Source of the DNA: Monilinia fructicola
Lineage: Eukaryota > Ascomycota > Leotiomycetes > Helotiales > Sclerotiniaceae
Direction of reading: 5' to 3'
DNA length: 64,000 nt
Assembly: GCA_008692225.1 (NCBI GenBank)
Contig: VICG01000006.1
Span: 563,501 to 627,500 of the forward strand
The notes under the pieces are model-generated. The model was not told the DNA's origin. It saw only the letters and a program-made list of their open reading frames with translations, and searched no databases. Positions 53,706-64,000 of this stretch are shown one piece after another (the first letter of the stretch is position 1; every line of letters begins with the position of its first letter). The position numbers and the translations under genes were made by a program.

Positions 53706-55527
53706 ATCCTTTATTTAAAATCTAAATATCTAAAGCTATATATAAATAGGAAGATAGGTGGTATACATAGTAATAAACAAGTATATCTATCCATGGACGT
53801 ATTGCATATACAAGTACTAGATAGATAAATAAATACATAAATATATCCATACAGAGTAACCTTGAAGGCGTAATAATGGACAATGGAGAAATGAGATGAG
53901 AAGATGCTGATCTTTATTTTCGCCCTTCTCCTGCTCTATCAAACATTCAAGATTTTCATTTGATTGGTCTTATCGGATGATTACCAACCTTGTCGTCTTA
54001 CGAATCACATGCATCAATTAAATTTGATCCTCTGTACTGCCCCGGTGGTTAATCAAATCTATCGTTACGCTATGTGCGGCTTGTGGCGTATGGTGTGTGG
54101 CATGTGGCATGTGGCATGTGGCATGTGGCATGCGGCTTATCTAGCTTATCTTGTGGCTGATAACGTTCCCTGAGCAGTGAGCACTGGTATTTAATCCCAG
54201 CCAACCTTGTAACATCAATATCATCCATGGATTCATGGATTCATGGATGACCTCGGGATGGATATCAATACTGCAATAAAAAGATTCTACGGCCAAAAGA
54301 ATATCCGCGAATACTGACCTCGGCTTCAAAGCTTATCCGTGGACCTCTATTGCTGTACTTTTTTTTGGCTGGAGTGATTTTATACTATGGATTAGGTAAT
54401 TAGGTCGATGCCCGTGGATCTATTAGGTAGTACATATGGGGACACCTTGGTATTTACAAGTACCTAGGTATAATTAAGGTATGGTATCAGAAATTTATTG
54501 CTTTGATTACATAATCTTCATAGAAATCCCAAACTTATCTTAAACCAACACCCATGCACAACAAACACAACACAACACAACACAACAACTACCACTACTC
54601 ACTACTGCTACTACTTGACTTGTACTTCTAAACAACATCACAGCAAAGAATGAAAGAAAACAAATAAATAAATAAATAAATCAAAAAGAACTACGTCCTT
54701 CCCCTCATCAAATTAAATAAATTGAAAGAACAAATTTTCTTTGTGTTTTAATATTTCATCTTGGCTGAATCCATCATTACTTTGTCCTCTAAAGAATTCA
54801 TTCATCTTCCTAGCGAGACATACTGTTTGCAGCTCAACTTAAATGGCCTTTGAAGCTATTGTATCGTTCAATGTCTTTCGCGTTATCGTGAACCTCAATT
54901 TTTCAACACGCGCCACAGAGTACCATCAACCATAATAGCTACTGCGCGTACAATCCAAATGCTTCAATATACGCACCTTTGATCTCGCTTCTTATTGAGA
55001 CGCGTAGACGAGAAAAATTTGGGTCTTGTCGTTTGGTTTGAAAAGTGAATTCGAGTTCCTATTGTTCTTATTGTTAAATTTATCCGAATAGCTTCACAAT
55101 AGCGTCACAGGAGCTACAACTTCAACCACCAGAAGCGATAAGATCATATAAGACTGCTCAAGTTATCCTCTTTGCTTTCTGCTTCTGCTTCTGCTTCTGC
55201 TTCTTCTCCTGCATTCATACCAAGATTCGCAAGACGAGATTGTGTGAAGTTCATACTACAGTTCATGACAAACGACTTCACAAAGGTACGGCTCTCAAGT
55301 ACCTCCCTCCATTTTACGGTTGAAAATAGCTTCGAGGATTGGACTTGCGCATTCTTGTTGACTGTTCCATTTGAAACTTTCAGCCTTCTTTTACTAATAC
55401 ATATATATGTATCTGCAGACACCCATCGAATCTCAAGTCTTTCAAGTCTTTCGAATCCTCTCAATCCTCTCAGTCCCCTTTCGACACCACTGCTAAGAAG
55501 GCAAGCTTTACAACAACATAACGAAGA

Positions 55528-58120
55528 ATGTCTACAAGGCGTACCACTCGAGCTGGTAGCCGTGCTGCTAGCAGTGTTGGTGGAGCTTATGCGGTTGGTC
55601 CTGATGATATTCCCGTCGGACGAACACCAGGTAGAGGTCGTCCGCGGAAATCAGGTGGCTCAGTAGCTGGTTCTGAACGTAGCAATGGCCTTCCTACCAT
55701 GGCAGCTACTTCTAGCACTGCATATGGCACAAACACTCTTGCTCTTCCAAACTATGGTCCACGAGGTGCTCCATTGGCCAATGACATTTCTTCCGTCATC
55801 GAAGGTCTTTTAGAACCCGAGCCTCCCAAAAAGGGAACTAGACTTAGACCCGGTTCTCCTCGAGAACCGGTCCCAGATGGTAAGTTCTCCCAAGATGGTT
55901 TTTGGAAGACTTTGGCTAATTCCATAAGTTGATGCGTCTGCTGCCCAAGCTATTCCTGGTGCGCCCGCTTATACCCCTACCATGCGTTCAAGATCTGGAC
56001 CTGTCAAGCGACGGGTTCCGGCTCAGACCTTCGACAGGAATTTCCAAAATGAAAGTCAACTCTTTGATAATGCTAGTATCTTGTCCACCTCTTACCAACA
56101 GGATGATTATCTTAATTTTTCTGGTCCCCCTTTGGACGAGGGCGAGATAAACCGTCGTTCTGCATTGCGGGACATTCTTGAAGAACAACAATACATGCGT
56201 GGTGGTGCTCGAGATGAAACTTTCTCGTCTCTCGGTGAAGGAATTACTACCAATTTGAGAGAATTTTTGAGAGCGCCAGTTGACCTGTGAGTGGCTTTGA
56301 TCCTGTTATTTGAACAAATTAGCTGATCCAATGTTTATAGCTCCAAAAAGATTGCCAAGAGCCTTTTCAGTCATCTCACCGCGTCTTTATTGCCGTTGCT
56401 CTTTCTTGGCCTCGTAGCTTTCATCGCATGGATTATCTTGCTGAATAGTGGTGGTCCTAGCATACATTGGTATGGATCTGACATCGCGGCAAACCTTGGT
56501 CAATTCATCCCATCGCAAATCAAACATCCTTCTCGACTTTTCGCTCCAGAGGATCTCCGAGATGTTTACCGACGTTTAGATATTGCTGAATCCGATATTA
56601 ACTTCCTGAAACATCGATCTACGATCGACAAGAATGCACTGGCAGAAATTGAGAAAATTCTTCCTGATTTCATTGCTCTTGAAAAGGACTACAACGGCCA
56701 ACCAACTCTCCCAGCAAATCTCTGGCAAGCCATGAGAGAGAGGATTCGAGCGGACCCAGCTCTTATTCCAACCGCAATCCGAACTCCTCACGAAGAGTCA
56801 CCCTCTGATCCTTCCCGGCCTGACACCACATCTGATAGTCGCCATGAAATTTTCAATTCCAAGGAATTTGATCGATATCTTGAGAGCAACAGACTGAGGA
56901 TTCAAAGTTGGGCTGGTTCTGAATTTGATGCCCTTCATCAAGCGCGATTGGATCAACTTATCAAAGATGGCAAGATTGCTTCAAGGACAAGCGTTGTCGA
57001 GCTAATCAAAGAGAATTGGAAACAATCGGCGCTTGAAGTCAAATCTGAGCTTTTAAAGCTTACCAAAGACTTGGAAATGAAGGTTGCAAATCTTGGTACT
57101 CACGCACTCACGGCTCAACAAGTCAAGGCACTTGCCAATGAAGTCGTTAGAGCTCAAATTGAAGCTATCTCCAACGCAAATGTTAACAAGAATGCCGGTC
57201 GAGCAATTAACCGCAAGGATCACTTTGCCAAACGTTCACATTCTGCCGTCATTCCCCGACTAACCACACCTTCCTACCGTTTCCCTCATATGGACTTTGG
57301 TTTCGTTCGAAGAACTCTTGCCTTTATCGTCCAACACCCCATCCCCCTTCCCAATCCCGCCGACGCAGCTCTCACTGCCTGGGAGGAGATTGGTGATTGT
57401 TGGTGCTCACCACAACAAAACGGCGACGGCCCTACACTTGGTGTCATGACGCCTCACAATGTCACGCCTGACCAAGTTGTGGTGGAACACTTTCCTCAAT
57501 CCGGCTATGCCAATTCTGGTCTTTCGCCAGGCTCTACGCCCCAAAAGATGCAACTCCTGGCTTACATATATGACAAGCCCACGTTCCTCAAGGTCAAAGC
57601 CCAATCGGATCAAATTTTCCCCGAGAATAAAGATGATGCAGGTCCTGGAGACGGCTGGGTACAAGTGGGTGAATGGGCATACGATGCTTATGGTTCCATC
57701 GTACAAGTTTTTCCCTTGCAAATCGATCTGAAGGATTTCACCCCAGCAAAAGTAGAGGGTAGCAGAAAGGATCTATCGGCGACAAACAAATACCTCATCA
57801 GGGTCAAGAGTAATTATGGGAATGGACTTGTGCCTTATACTTGTCTTTATCGTGTCAGGTTGCACGGGAAGTGCAACTTGATAACGATGTCTCTTCAGCG
57901 GCTTAGTCCGTCAAGGATTCGAGTGGTTGAAATGTATATGAATGGGGCTTTCTCTCCCTTCTTCCGTGAGATTATACGGTTGTGGTGTACTTGGCGCAGT
58001 CTTGATTTTATATGGTACAGAGCAATGGAGTGGGATGGAAATGGGTATGGGTATGGGTATGGGTATGGGGATAGGTATGGGTATGGATTGGTGTTGCTTG
58101 TGATCACCTGTCATCTATGA
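55528..58120 (+). CDS. SUN-domain inner nuclear membrane protein
   Basis: Exons 55528-55879, 55929-56286 and 56341-58120 sum to 830 codons including stop, with GTAAGT..AAG and GTGAGT..TAG introns. Layout: a basic Ser/Gly-rich nucleoplasmic N-terminus (residues 1-~250, with an AT-hook-like RGRPRK near residue 35), one membrane span LLPLLFLGLVAFIAWIILLN at about 253-272, coiled-coil lumenal stalk (~300-500), and a C-terminal SUN domain (~525-770: AVIPRLTTPSYRF, DNVTPDQVVVEHF-like, YTCLYRVRLHG). SUN proteins bind KASH partners to form the LINC complex that tethers the nuclear envelope to the cytoskeleton or spindle pole body. The last ~70 residues after RVRLHGK look like read-through, so an extra intron or an earlier end is possible. 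Confidence 0.85.
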
Positions 58121-58900
58121 ATGAAGCTGGACTGAACTGGATTGGGCTTTACAATAGGTTTTAATAGGATGGCTCGGATGGCTCCCTGCACTAGGCTTTA
58201 TACACAAGGTACTAACTATACTATACATAGAGCTTCTTGACCTGATGTTTAGCAGTCGGGCAACAAAAAATGTAAATGTGTACTTTGCTCACTTTGCTTC
58301 TTCATGTTACTTAGCATGCATGACATGATGGCTGGTCTTGGGTGACGCGCTCTGAGATCTGATGACGGAAGCGATGATCGAAGGAAGGAAAGGAAAGGAA
58401 AGGAAAGGAAAGAAAATAAAGAAATTGATATTCATCCCCTCAAGCATCATGTAGGTAGCTGCTATATGTAAAATGCCCATGTAATTCCTATATGAGCTAC
58501 GCTACGCTACGCTACGCTACGCAGCGCCGCGCAGAACAAAACCCAAGAGTATAAATAAAATACAACGCATTCTCTATACGAGACCCCAGCGCAGCCCTGC
58601 TCACATACCCTCTAGTCCTATGCCATTGAGAATTTGAAAAAAAAAGGGGGGGGGGAAGAAAGATGAGGGGAGAAGGAAAAAAAAGCAAAAAAAAAAAAAA
58701 AAAGATATAGAAAAAAAATTTTCAAAAAAAAATCTTCTGTATTTCTGTATCCCGTATGCTTCTCTCTGGCTCTCTCTAGTGGTATTATGCTATCCTCGCG
58801 ACGTTTTCATGGCCCGTTCGTGCATCCTTCGTCCATTCTTCGGCCTTTGTCCTTCGTCCTTCGTCACACATCACACATCACACATCCTCCTCCACAGCCC
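58121..58900. other. intergenic with simple repeats
   Basis: 3' flanks of two convergent genes. Contains GGAAA units (58385-58412), GCTAC units (58497-58521), homopolymer A/G runs (58636-58725). No gene. Confidence 0.5.
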
Positions 58901-60106
58901 CTAATAATCTCGGCCCAAGCGCTCCTCCATGTCCTCCACCAATTCATACGCCGGACGAAATCTCCTCGGCTGCGTCGCGTCGTCCGCCGCGGCGACGAGC
59001 ACCGGGTTGGGGTGCGTGTCCGTGGTGCCGCCGAGCGATGTGTATCCCTGGTCGTAGAGGGGGCAGTAGGGGACCTGGAGGTGGCGGATGAACTGTTTCC
59101 GCGGGAGGGGGGCGGGTTAGCTTTGTGCCTTTGGGGGAGCGGGGGGGGGGGGCACTCACCGCCCAGATTTCCCGGTAGTGCCAATCGATGACGGGGTGCA
59201 CGCGCATGAAGCGCGGCCAGCCCCCATCGGTCATGTCGAAGTGGGTGAGGTCTGCTCCGTGCGGGTCGGTCCTGCGCGTCCCGACTAGGATCGCGCGGAT
59301 GTGTTTGTGCTCGTCGAGGTACTGGGCAAAGGCTTGCTTCATGGGCGAGGCGTAGCGGGAGAGCGAGAGGTGGTAGTGCGCGGAGGAGGTGGCGACGAAG
59401 TCGTCGACCTCGGGGAAGGGGTGCGGGGAGAGGATGTAGACGGAGGGGAGCTTGGGGGGGAGCGGGGGTGGGGCGGTGGCCGGCGACGTGGATGTGGATG
59501 TGGATGTGGCGGGTGCGGTCCCGGTGGAGGGCGGGGATTGATGGTTGGAAAGCGCGGCGAGGAGCAGTATGAGTAACACTAAACAGTCCTTCCCGCCGTT
59601 GTAAGAAAACGATATCTCGTCTAAACTATTGCCCGCCCAGCATGTCAGCAGCGATCTCACCCAGAAGAGCACATCCTCCCCTTCCCGCGAACCATCAGCA
59701 CTCCTCCCTCCCCCCCCTCAAACACATACCTGTATCTCTCCAAGCACTCCGCGATAACCCCCAGCGCCAGCCTCGTCTGCGTCTGCACGCCCCGCAAGAC
59801 CTCGTCCTCCGCCGCAAACTCCTCGGCCAGAAACCCATTCACCCGCGCGGCCACCTCCCGACACCTCTCTGCCAGATCCCTCGCGCCACGCTCACGCCCA
59901 GGGGAATCTGCACGCGCGCGCCGCGCCGCCGGATCCGCGTCCGCTCCATTCCCGCCGCCGCTGCCGTTGCCGTTGCCGCACCCGTTGATGCCCGCAGCGC
60001 ACGCGGCTTGCCATTGCTTTTCGATATGGCTGTCGTCACAAACCTGCATTTCGTCGGCGGATAAACTTAAGCGTTCCGCTGACGTCCATCTATTTGGAAG
60101 GAGCAA
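58901..60106 (-). CDS. FAD1: FAD synthase (FMN adenylyltransferase), PAPS-reductase-like fold
   Basis: Exons (60106 or 60049)-59730, 59625-59160 and 59092-58901, with GTATGT..ATAG and GTGAGT..CAG introns, all in phase. ATG at 60049 gives 325 residues; the frame stays open upstream to 60106 from a TTG. Hallmarks of eukaryotic FAD synthase are visible: SYNGGKDCLVLL (ATP-binding PP-loop), RRTDPHGADLTHFDMTDGGWP, FMRVHPVIDWHYREIW, and GYTSLGGTTDTHPNP near the C-terminus. It makes FAD from FMN and ATP in the cytosol. Low-complexity inserts (Gly/Asn-rich near the start; Ser/Thr/Pro-rich GTAPATSTSTSTSPATAPPP after the PP-loop) and high GC set it apart from its neighbours. Confidence 0.87.
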
Positions 60107-60524
60107 CGCAAGAAGAGAAGGGAGAGGGGAGAGGGAGAGGGGAATAGAAATGGAAATAGAAATGGAAATAGAAGTGGAAAGGGAAAGGGAAATGGCAATT
60201 TGTAGAAGTACATGTGTAAGGTGGGTGCAGCCGTGCCCTTCGGATTGCCTCCGTGTGCTGTCTCCATAAAAATCTGTGGTGAGCCGGAATCTTATGTGAG
60301 CTAAGCTTTGATGGCCGATGAACCAATGGTAGTGTGGTAAGATAGTGATAGTGGTTCATAAGCGACTGATTAGTCTGAACGTGGGGTCTAGAATGGAGGG
60401 GCAGTTTTAGCTTCCGATAATATAATTAAGGGTCATGATTTGCGAGTGGATAAAGGGGTATATAAACTCTTCATTTAGATTATCAACGCTATCTATACAT
60501 TGTATGTTTATTCTGTCTCCAACA
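60107..60524. other. intergenic, FAD synthase promoter side
   Basis: Purine-rich GGAAAT/AGAAATG units at 60120-60200. No gene seen. Confidence 0.45.
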
Positions 60525-62974
60525 TTAATTAAGAAGACCAGCAGCAAGAGCCTCGAGATCTTCCAATGTCTCAGGCTCATCCGCAGCTTCAATAACACGA
60601 CTCTTTCTCTTGGCAACTTTTCTTTCATCGTCTGAATCATCCTCAAACCATTTCTTAGGTCTCTTTGCAGGTCTCGTTGTAGCATCATCATCCTCCTCGT
60701 CTTCTGGAAGAGGCAGGGATCTGAGAAGAGCCATAGGATCTTCATCTCCAACATCGGCCAATTCTGGTGCCTCATCATCATCATCATCATCCAATGCTGC
60801 CTCTCTTGCTTTGCGTTTCTCGCGTTTTTCTCTTTTCTTATCCTTTGCTGTTTGTTTGTCGAGAAGATCTGCTTCACGAACTCTTTTAGCCTCCTCTTCC
60901 AAGAATTTCGCTCGCTGTTCCTCGGCTGAGCCTCTGGCTCGGAAATCTTCTTCGTCTTCCAATTCATATACTTGATGAGGATTGCCTTCTTCATCAAATA
61001 TCATCTTAGTTCCACGGTCTTTGAGCTTCAAAAGCTTCTTCTTAGATTTCAGTAATTTCTCTTTTCGTTTAGAGTCTATCACGATAGGATCTTTGCTGAT
61101 ACCATCTATAACCTTGGCCAATGGTCCAGTGGCGACACCTCCGTCGCTATCATCAGAACTGTCGTCATTCTCTATAGGCAATACTCTCTTAACAGACAGG
61201 AAGTCATTGTCCTCATCGGCATCCGCGGTACCATCTCCGACCTTCGTAGGGTTATCATCTGCGATCATCTTCGAGTAATGACCAGACAAAACATCTTGGT
61301 TTCGGCGCTCAAACATTCTATCGTACTTCGTTCGTACTTCACCCTTCTTTTTAGGTTTCTTTTCGGTCTCGCTGTCCTCATCACTAGACTCAATGGCAGC
61401 TCTTGGAGCATTTTTGACGTCCTTCGCATCGTTTCCTTTCTGAAATTTGATTTTCGGTGCACCGGGAAGACCCATACTCGAAGCAAAACCCTCTAAATCA
61501 ACCTCATTGATATTGAATATCTCCTTGTCCTTTTGTAGGAAGATGGACTTGGCATAACTGACAAATGCTTTCTGACCTAGGTATTTCAACTCGGGATCTT
61601 GAAAACACATATTTTGTAGTTGGTTTTTGATGTCTTGAGTCTTATTAGGTCGAATGTTGATCTTTTGTATGGGTACTTTTTTATGTTCCAATCGTTTAAG
61701 CATGCCTTCTTCCTCCGAAGGATCCAGGAATAAGACTGCCCTTCCTACTTTGCCATAACGTGCAGTTCGACCAACTCTGTGAATATAGGTATCAGCATCC
61801 TCGGGGCAATCTAATTGGATAACCCAATCAACTGCAGGAAAGTCAAGACCTCGTGCAACGACATCGGTAGCAAATATACAAGAGTTCTTCGAAGAAGAGA
61901 ATTTTGATGTTATATCAAGCCTTGCTGTTTGTTTTTGCCTACCGTGTAGATGAAGCAATGGAATACCAGGTTGCAAGTGCCTTAAACTCTCGTAAACAAA
62001 ACGGACTTGCTTCCCTGAAGACATGAATACTATTATTTTAGCTTTGAGATTAGCTCGGATGAAACCGAAAAGAGTGTTCAACTTTTCAGGCAGAGGAACT
62101 ACGCAGTAATGTTGTTGGAGTGTTGTGGGGGTCGCGGAAGACGCAGCTTCATGCACTGCAACATATTCGGGCTCCTTCAAACTCAATCTTCCAAGGTCTG
62201 ACACCTTTTTTGTTTGGGTGGCACTGAACAGCATCGTCTGCCTTTGTTTTGGTAGATGTTCCAGTATGGCATCAACCGATTTTTGAAATCCCATGTCCAT
62301 AATTCGATCCGCTTCATCTAGGACTAGCATTTGTAGATTATCCACATCGAATGCGGCTGTTTGATCCATATGTTGTAGCATGCGCCCCGGCGTGCACACA
62401 AGTATATTCATCCTCCCTAAACGTTCTCTCTCCTCTTGTAAACTTCGACCTCCGATAATTAATCCCGCTGAGAAGGTATGATATCGTCCGATTTTTCGCA
62501 GAACCTCGAAGATTTGGATTGCCAACTCTCGAGTAGGCGATATAATGAGAGCTCCAAGCCCATCCAATTCGGTCCATTTTTGTCGGTAGAGATTCTCCAG
62601 AACCGGTACTAAAAATGCAAGAGTCTTTCCACTACCAGTTTTGGCAGCACCCAGAATATCTTTCCCTTTTAGCGCGAGAGGTACAGCTTTCGATTGAACG
62701 TCCGTTAAAGTTTTGAAATGAGACGCTTCGAGTCCAGATGAGGTCGGTTCAGATAGGGGGAGTTCTGAAAAGGTTTTTATTTCTGCTTTCGCATCCTAAG
62801 ACAGTGAGAAGATGGTCGACAATCAAGATGGATAATTGCGAGACTTACAAGTTCATCAATTGCTTTTTGAAGTTTTTCGAGATCTTCGACATCTCTTTTC
62901 CTTTTTAGAGTTCGCGCATCATTTTTGACCTTTTTTATATTCTTTGACTTGCGTCCGGTAGGTGGTGGTGCCAT
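60525..62974 (-). CDS. DBP4: DEAD-box RNA helicase Dbp4/Hca4
   Basis: Exon 62974-62849 ([15 protein letters not shown]...) and exon 62795-60525, over a 53 bp intron, give 798 residues. Helicase motifs in order: Q-motif region [26 protein letters not shown] (Walker A), [21 protein letters not shown], then [25 protein letters not shown] and [11 protein letters not shown]. The C-terminal extension is long and charged with runs such as [19 protein letters not shown] and [14 protein letters not shown], as in Dbp4. It works in the nucleolus in 18S pre-rRNA processing, releasing U14 snoRNA from pre-ribosomes. Length and the charged tail match the family. It sits head to head with DBP10. Confidence 0.93.
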
Positions 62975-63210
62975 AATTTTGAAATTTATCCTACAATACC
63001 AATTCCTCAATCAATGTTCCAAAATATTTCCAACTTATTTTTCCCTCACGGGCAGATTTTCCTCCAAAATTTAAGGTTTTGCACTAATGAAGGCGGTGAG
63101 TTAATGCACGAGCCATATCAGAAAAAAAGTTGAACTGATAAGATTTTGGATATCTTCAATGCTTCAATCTTGATGCTTTGCGCGTCCTGTTGAAAATTAG
63201 GACAATCAAA
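62975..63210. promoter_or_regulatory. shared 236 bp divergent promoter of DBP4 and DBP10
   Basis: Only 236 bases lie between the two start codons. There is no TATA box obvious at either side. The region has AT-rich centre (AAAATTTAAGG) and short poly-A/T. Both genes act in ribosome biogenesis, so common regulation is likely but inferred. Confidence 0.6.
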
Positions 63211-64000
63211 ATGCCTCGTCGCGCAGCATCACCCGCCCTTTCGGAGAACGAATTCGATATCACAAAGTCCCTCTTCAATGACGATATCGACGGAGATGAT
63301 GACGACTTCGGAAATATAACTACCAAAAACGTAGAACCTTTGGATGCTAATGGTATACTGGACTTGGGACTTGAGAGCGATGGAGATGGTGATGGAGCTT
63401 TTATATCGGCACAGCAAGCGGCTGCAAATCGAAAGGCGTCAAACCTCAAAGGCCAAAGTGTGAAGAAGGGTGGTGGATTTCAAGCAATGGGTAAGTCATT
63501 TTTTTCTGTCTGTATTTTTCACAACCGTGCTAATTCCAAGTCCAGGATTGAACTCCCATTTGTTGAAGGCAATTAGTAGAAAAGGATTTAATGTACCTAC
63601 ACCAATTCAGCGAAAAACGATACCATTAGTCCTCGATAATCAAGATGTTGTCGGTATGGCTAGAACTGGTTCCGGAAAGACTGCGGCTTTCGTTATTCCA
63701 ATGATTGAAAAATTGAGGGCTCATAGTGTACGTGTGGGTGCAAGAGCTTTGATTATGTCGCCATCTCGAGAGTTGGCATTACAAACATTGAAAGTCGTGA
63801 AGGAATTCGGGCGAGGAACCGACCTTAAATGTGTTTTACTTGTTGGAGGTGACAGTCTCGAAGAACAATTCGGATTTATGGCCAGTAATCCCGATATTGT
63901 TATTGCTACGCCCGGTCGATTTTTACATTTGAAGGTAGAAATGTCCTTGGATTTATCATCTATGAAATATGTTGTTTTTGATGAGGCCGATCGTCTATTC
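63211..64000 (+). CDS. DBP10: DEAD-box RNA helicase Dbp10, 5' part
   Basis: Starts at ATG 63211 ([16 protein letters not shown]...). Exon 1 ends 63490, a 55 bp GTAAGT..CAG intron follows, and exon 2 runs from 63546 off the window edge. The N-terminus is acidic ([11 protein letters not shown]). Visible motifs: [20 protein letters not shown] with Q-motif [40 protein letters not shown] and [10 protein letters not shown] at the very end. The spacing and the phrase FQAMGLN...LLKAI are those of Dbp10 (DDX54), needed for 60S ribosomal subunit assembly in the nucleolus. The helicase C-domain is outside the window. Confidence 0.92.

Larger units (their letters stand above)
51365..55527. other. 4.2 kb gene-poor, repeat-rich region and SUN-gene leader
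   Basis: No gene supported. Holds purine-rich AGAGG/AGAAG runs (51465-51590), the GTAGGTG array, short direct repeats TGTAGCT (52850-52875), a purine block (53200-53330), AT-rich tandem DNA (53455-53705) and GTGGCAT units (54095-54130). The last ~400 bases, with pyrimidine and TGCTTC runs (55180-55205), are the likely promoter and 5' UTR of the SUN gene. Confidence 0.45.

Overview
The window looks like nuclear DNA of a filamentous ascomycete. Protein genes have short spliceosomal introns (about 50-400 bp, mostly GT...AG with CTAAC/CTGAC-like branch points). Gene-bearing DNA of normal composition alternates with a long AT-rich block that looks degraded by repeat-induced point mutation (RIP). 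Gene content and style fit Leotiomycetes, probably a Sclerotiniaceae fungus such as Botrytis or a relative; that is inference, since no marker gene proves it. I saw no tRNA, rRNA or CRISPR array.

Layout. 1-4.3 kb: two small unknown genes and a decayed leucine-rich-repeat gene. 4.6-17.1 kb: an AT isochore of nested dead repeats. It holds two inverted copies of a ~163 bp LTR-like repeat, two direct copies of a second LTR-like repeat separated by C-to-T/G-to-A changes, a 603 bp MITE, two 157 bp foldback elements, very long AAT/ATT microsatellites, and a ~10.5 kb unit with ~1.5 kb inverted arms. 18-26.5 kb: an RBR (RING-IBR-RING) ubiquitin ligase-like gene, small hypotheticals, a short-chain dehydrogenase and a FucP-type sugar permease. 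26.5-32 kb: gene-poor. 32.1-33.6 kb: a zeta-crystallin-type quinone oxidoreductase with one frame break. 34.2-43.1 kb: a DNA transposon with terminal inverted repeats. 43.1-44.35 kb: a second, AT-degraded inverted-repeat element. 44.4-49.6 kb and 51.4-55.5 kb: gene-poor DNA full of simple-sequence repeats, flanking a UDP-glucose 4-epimerase gene with several frame breaks. 55.5-64 kb: housekeeping genes: a SUN-domain nuclear envelope protein, FAD synthase, and the DEAD-box helicases Dbp4/Hca4 and Dbp10 (cut by the window edge), the last two head to head.

The most interesting part is the 34.2-43.1 kb element. It carries a MULE-like transposase gene on the plus strand (now broken by frame shifts) and two related, still open, multi-exon zinc-finger-like genes on the minus strand. 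Nearly every intron and spacer in it, and nothing outside it, is loaded with a palindromic AAACGTTT motif, often in runs with an 11 bp period. It shows no obvious RIP although it abuts RIP-degraded DNA. Short motifs amplified in the non-coding parts of a MULE that also encodes accessory DNA-binding-like proteins recall the VANDAL/VANC anti-silencing system of Arabidopsis. A fungal counterpart is proposed here as a hypothesis.
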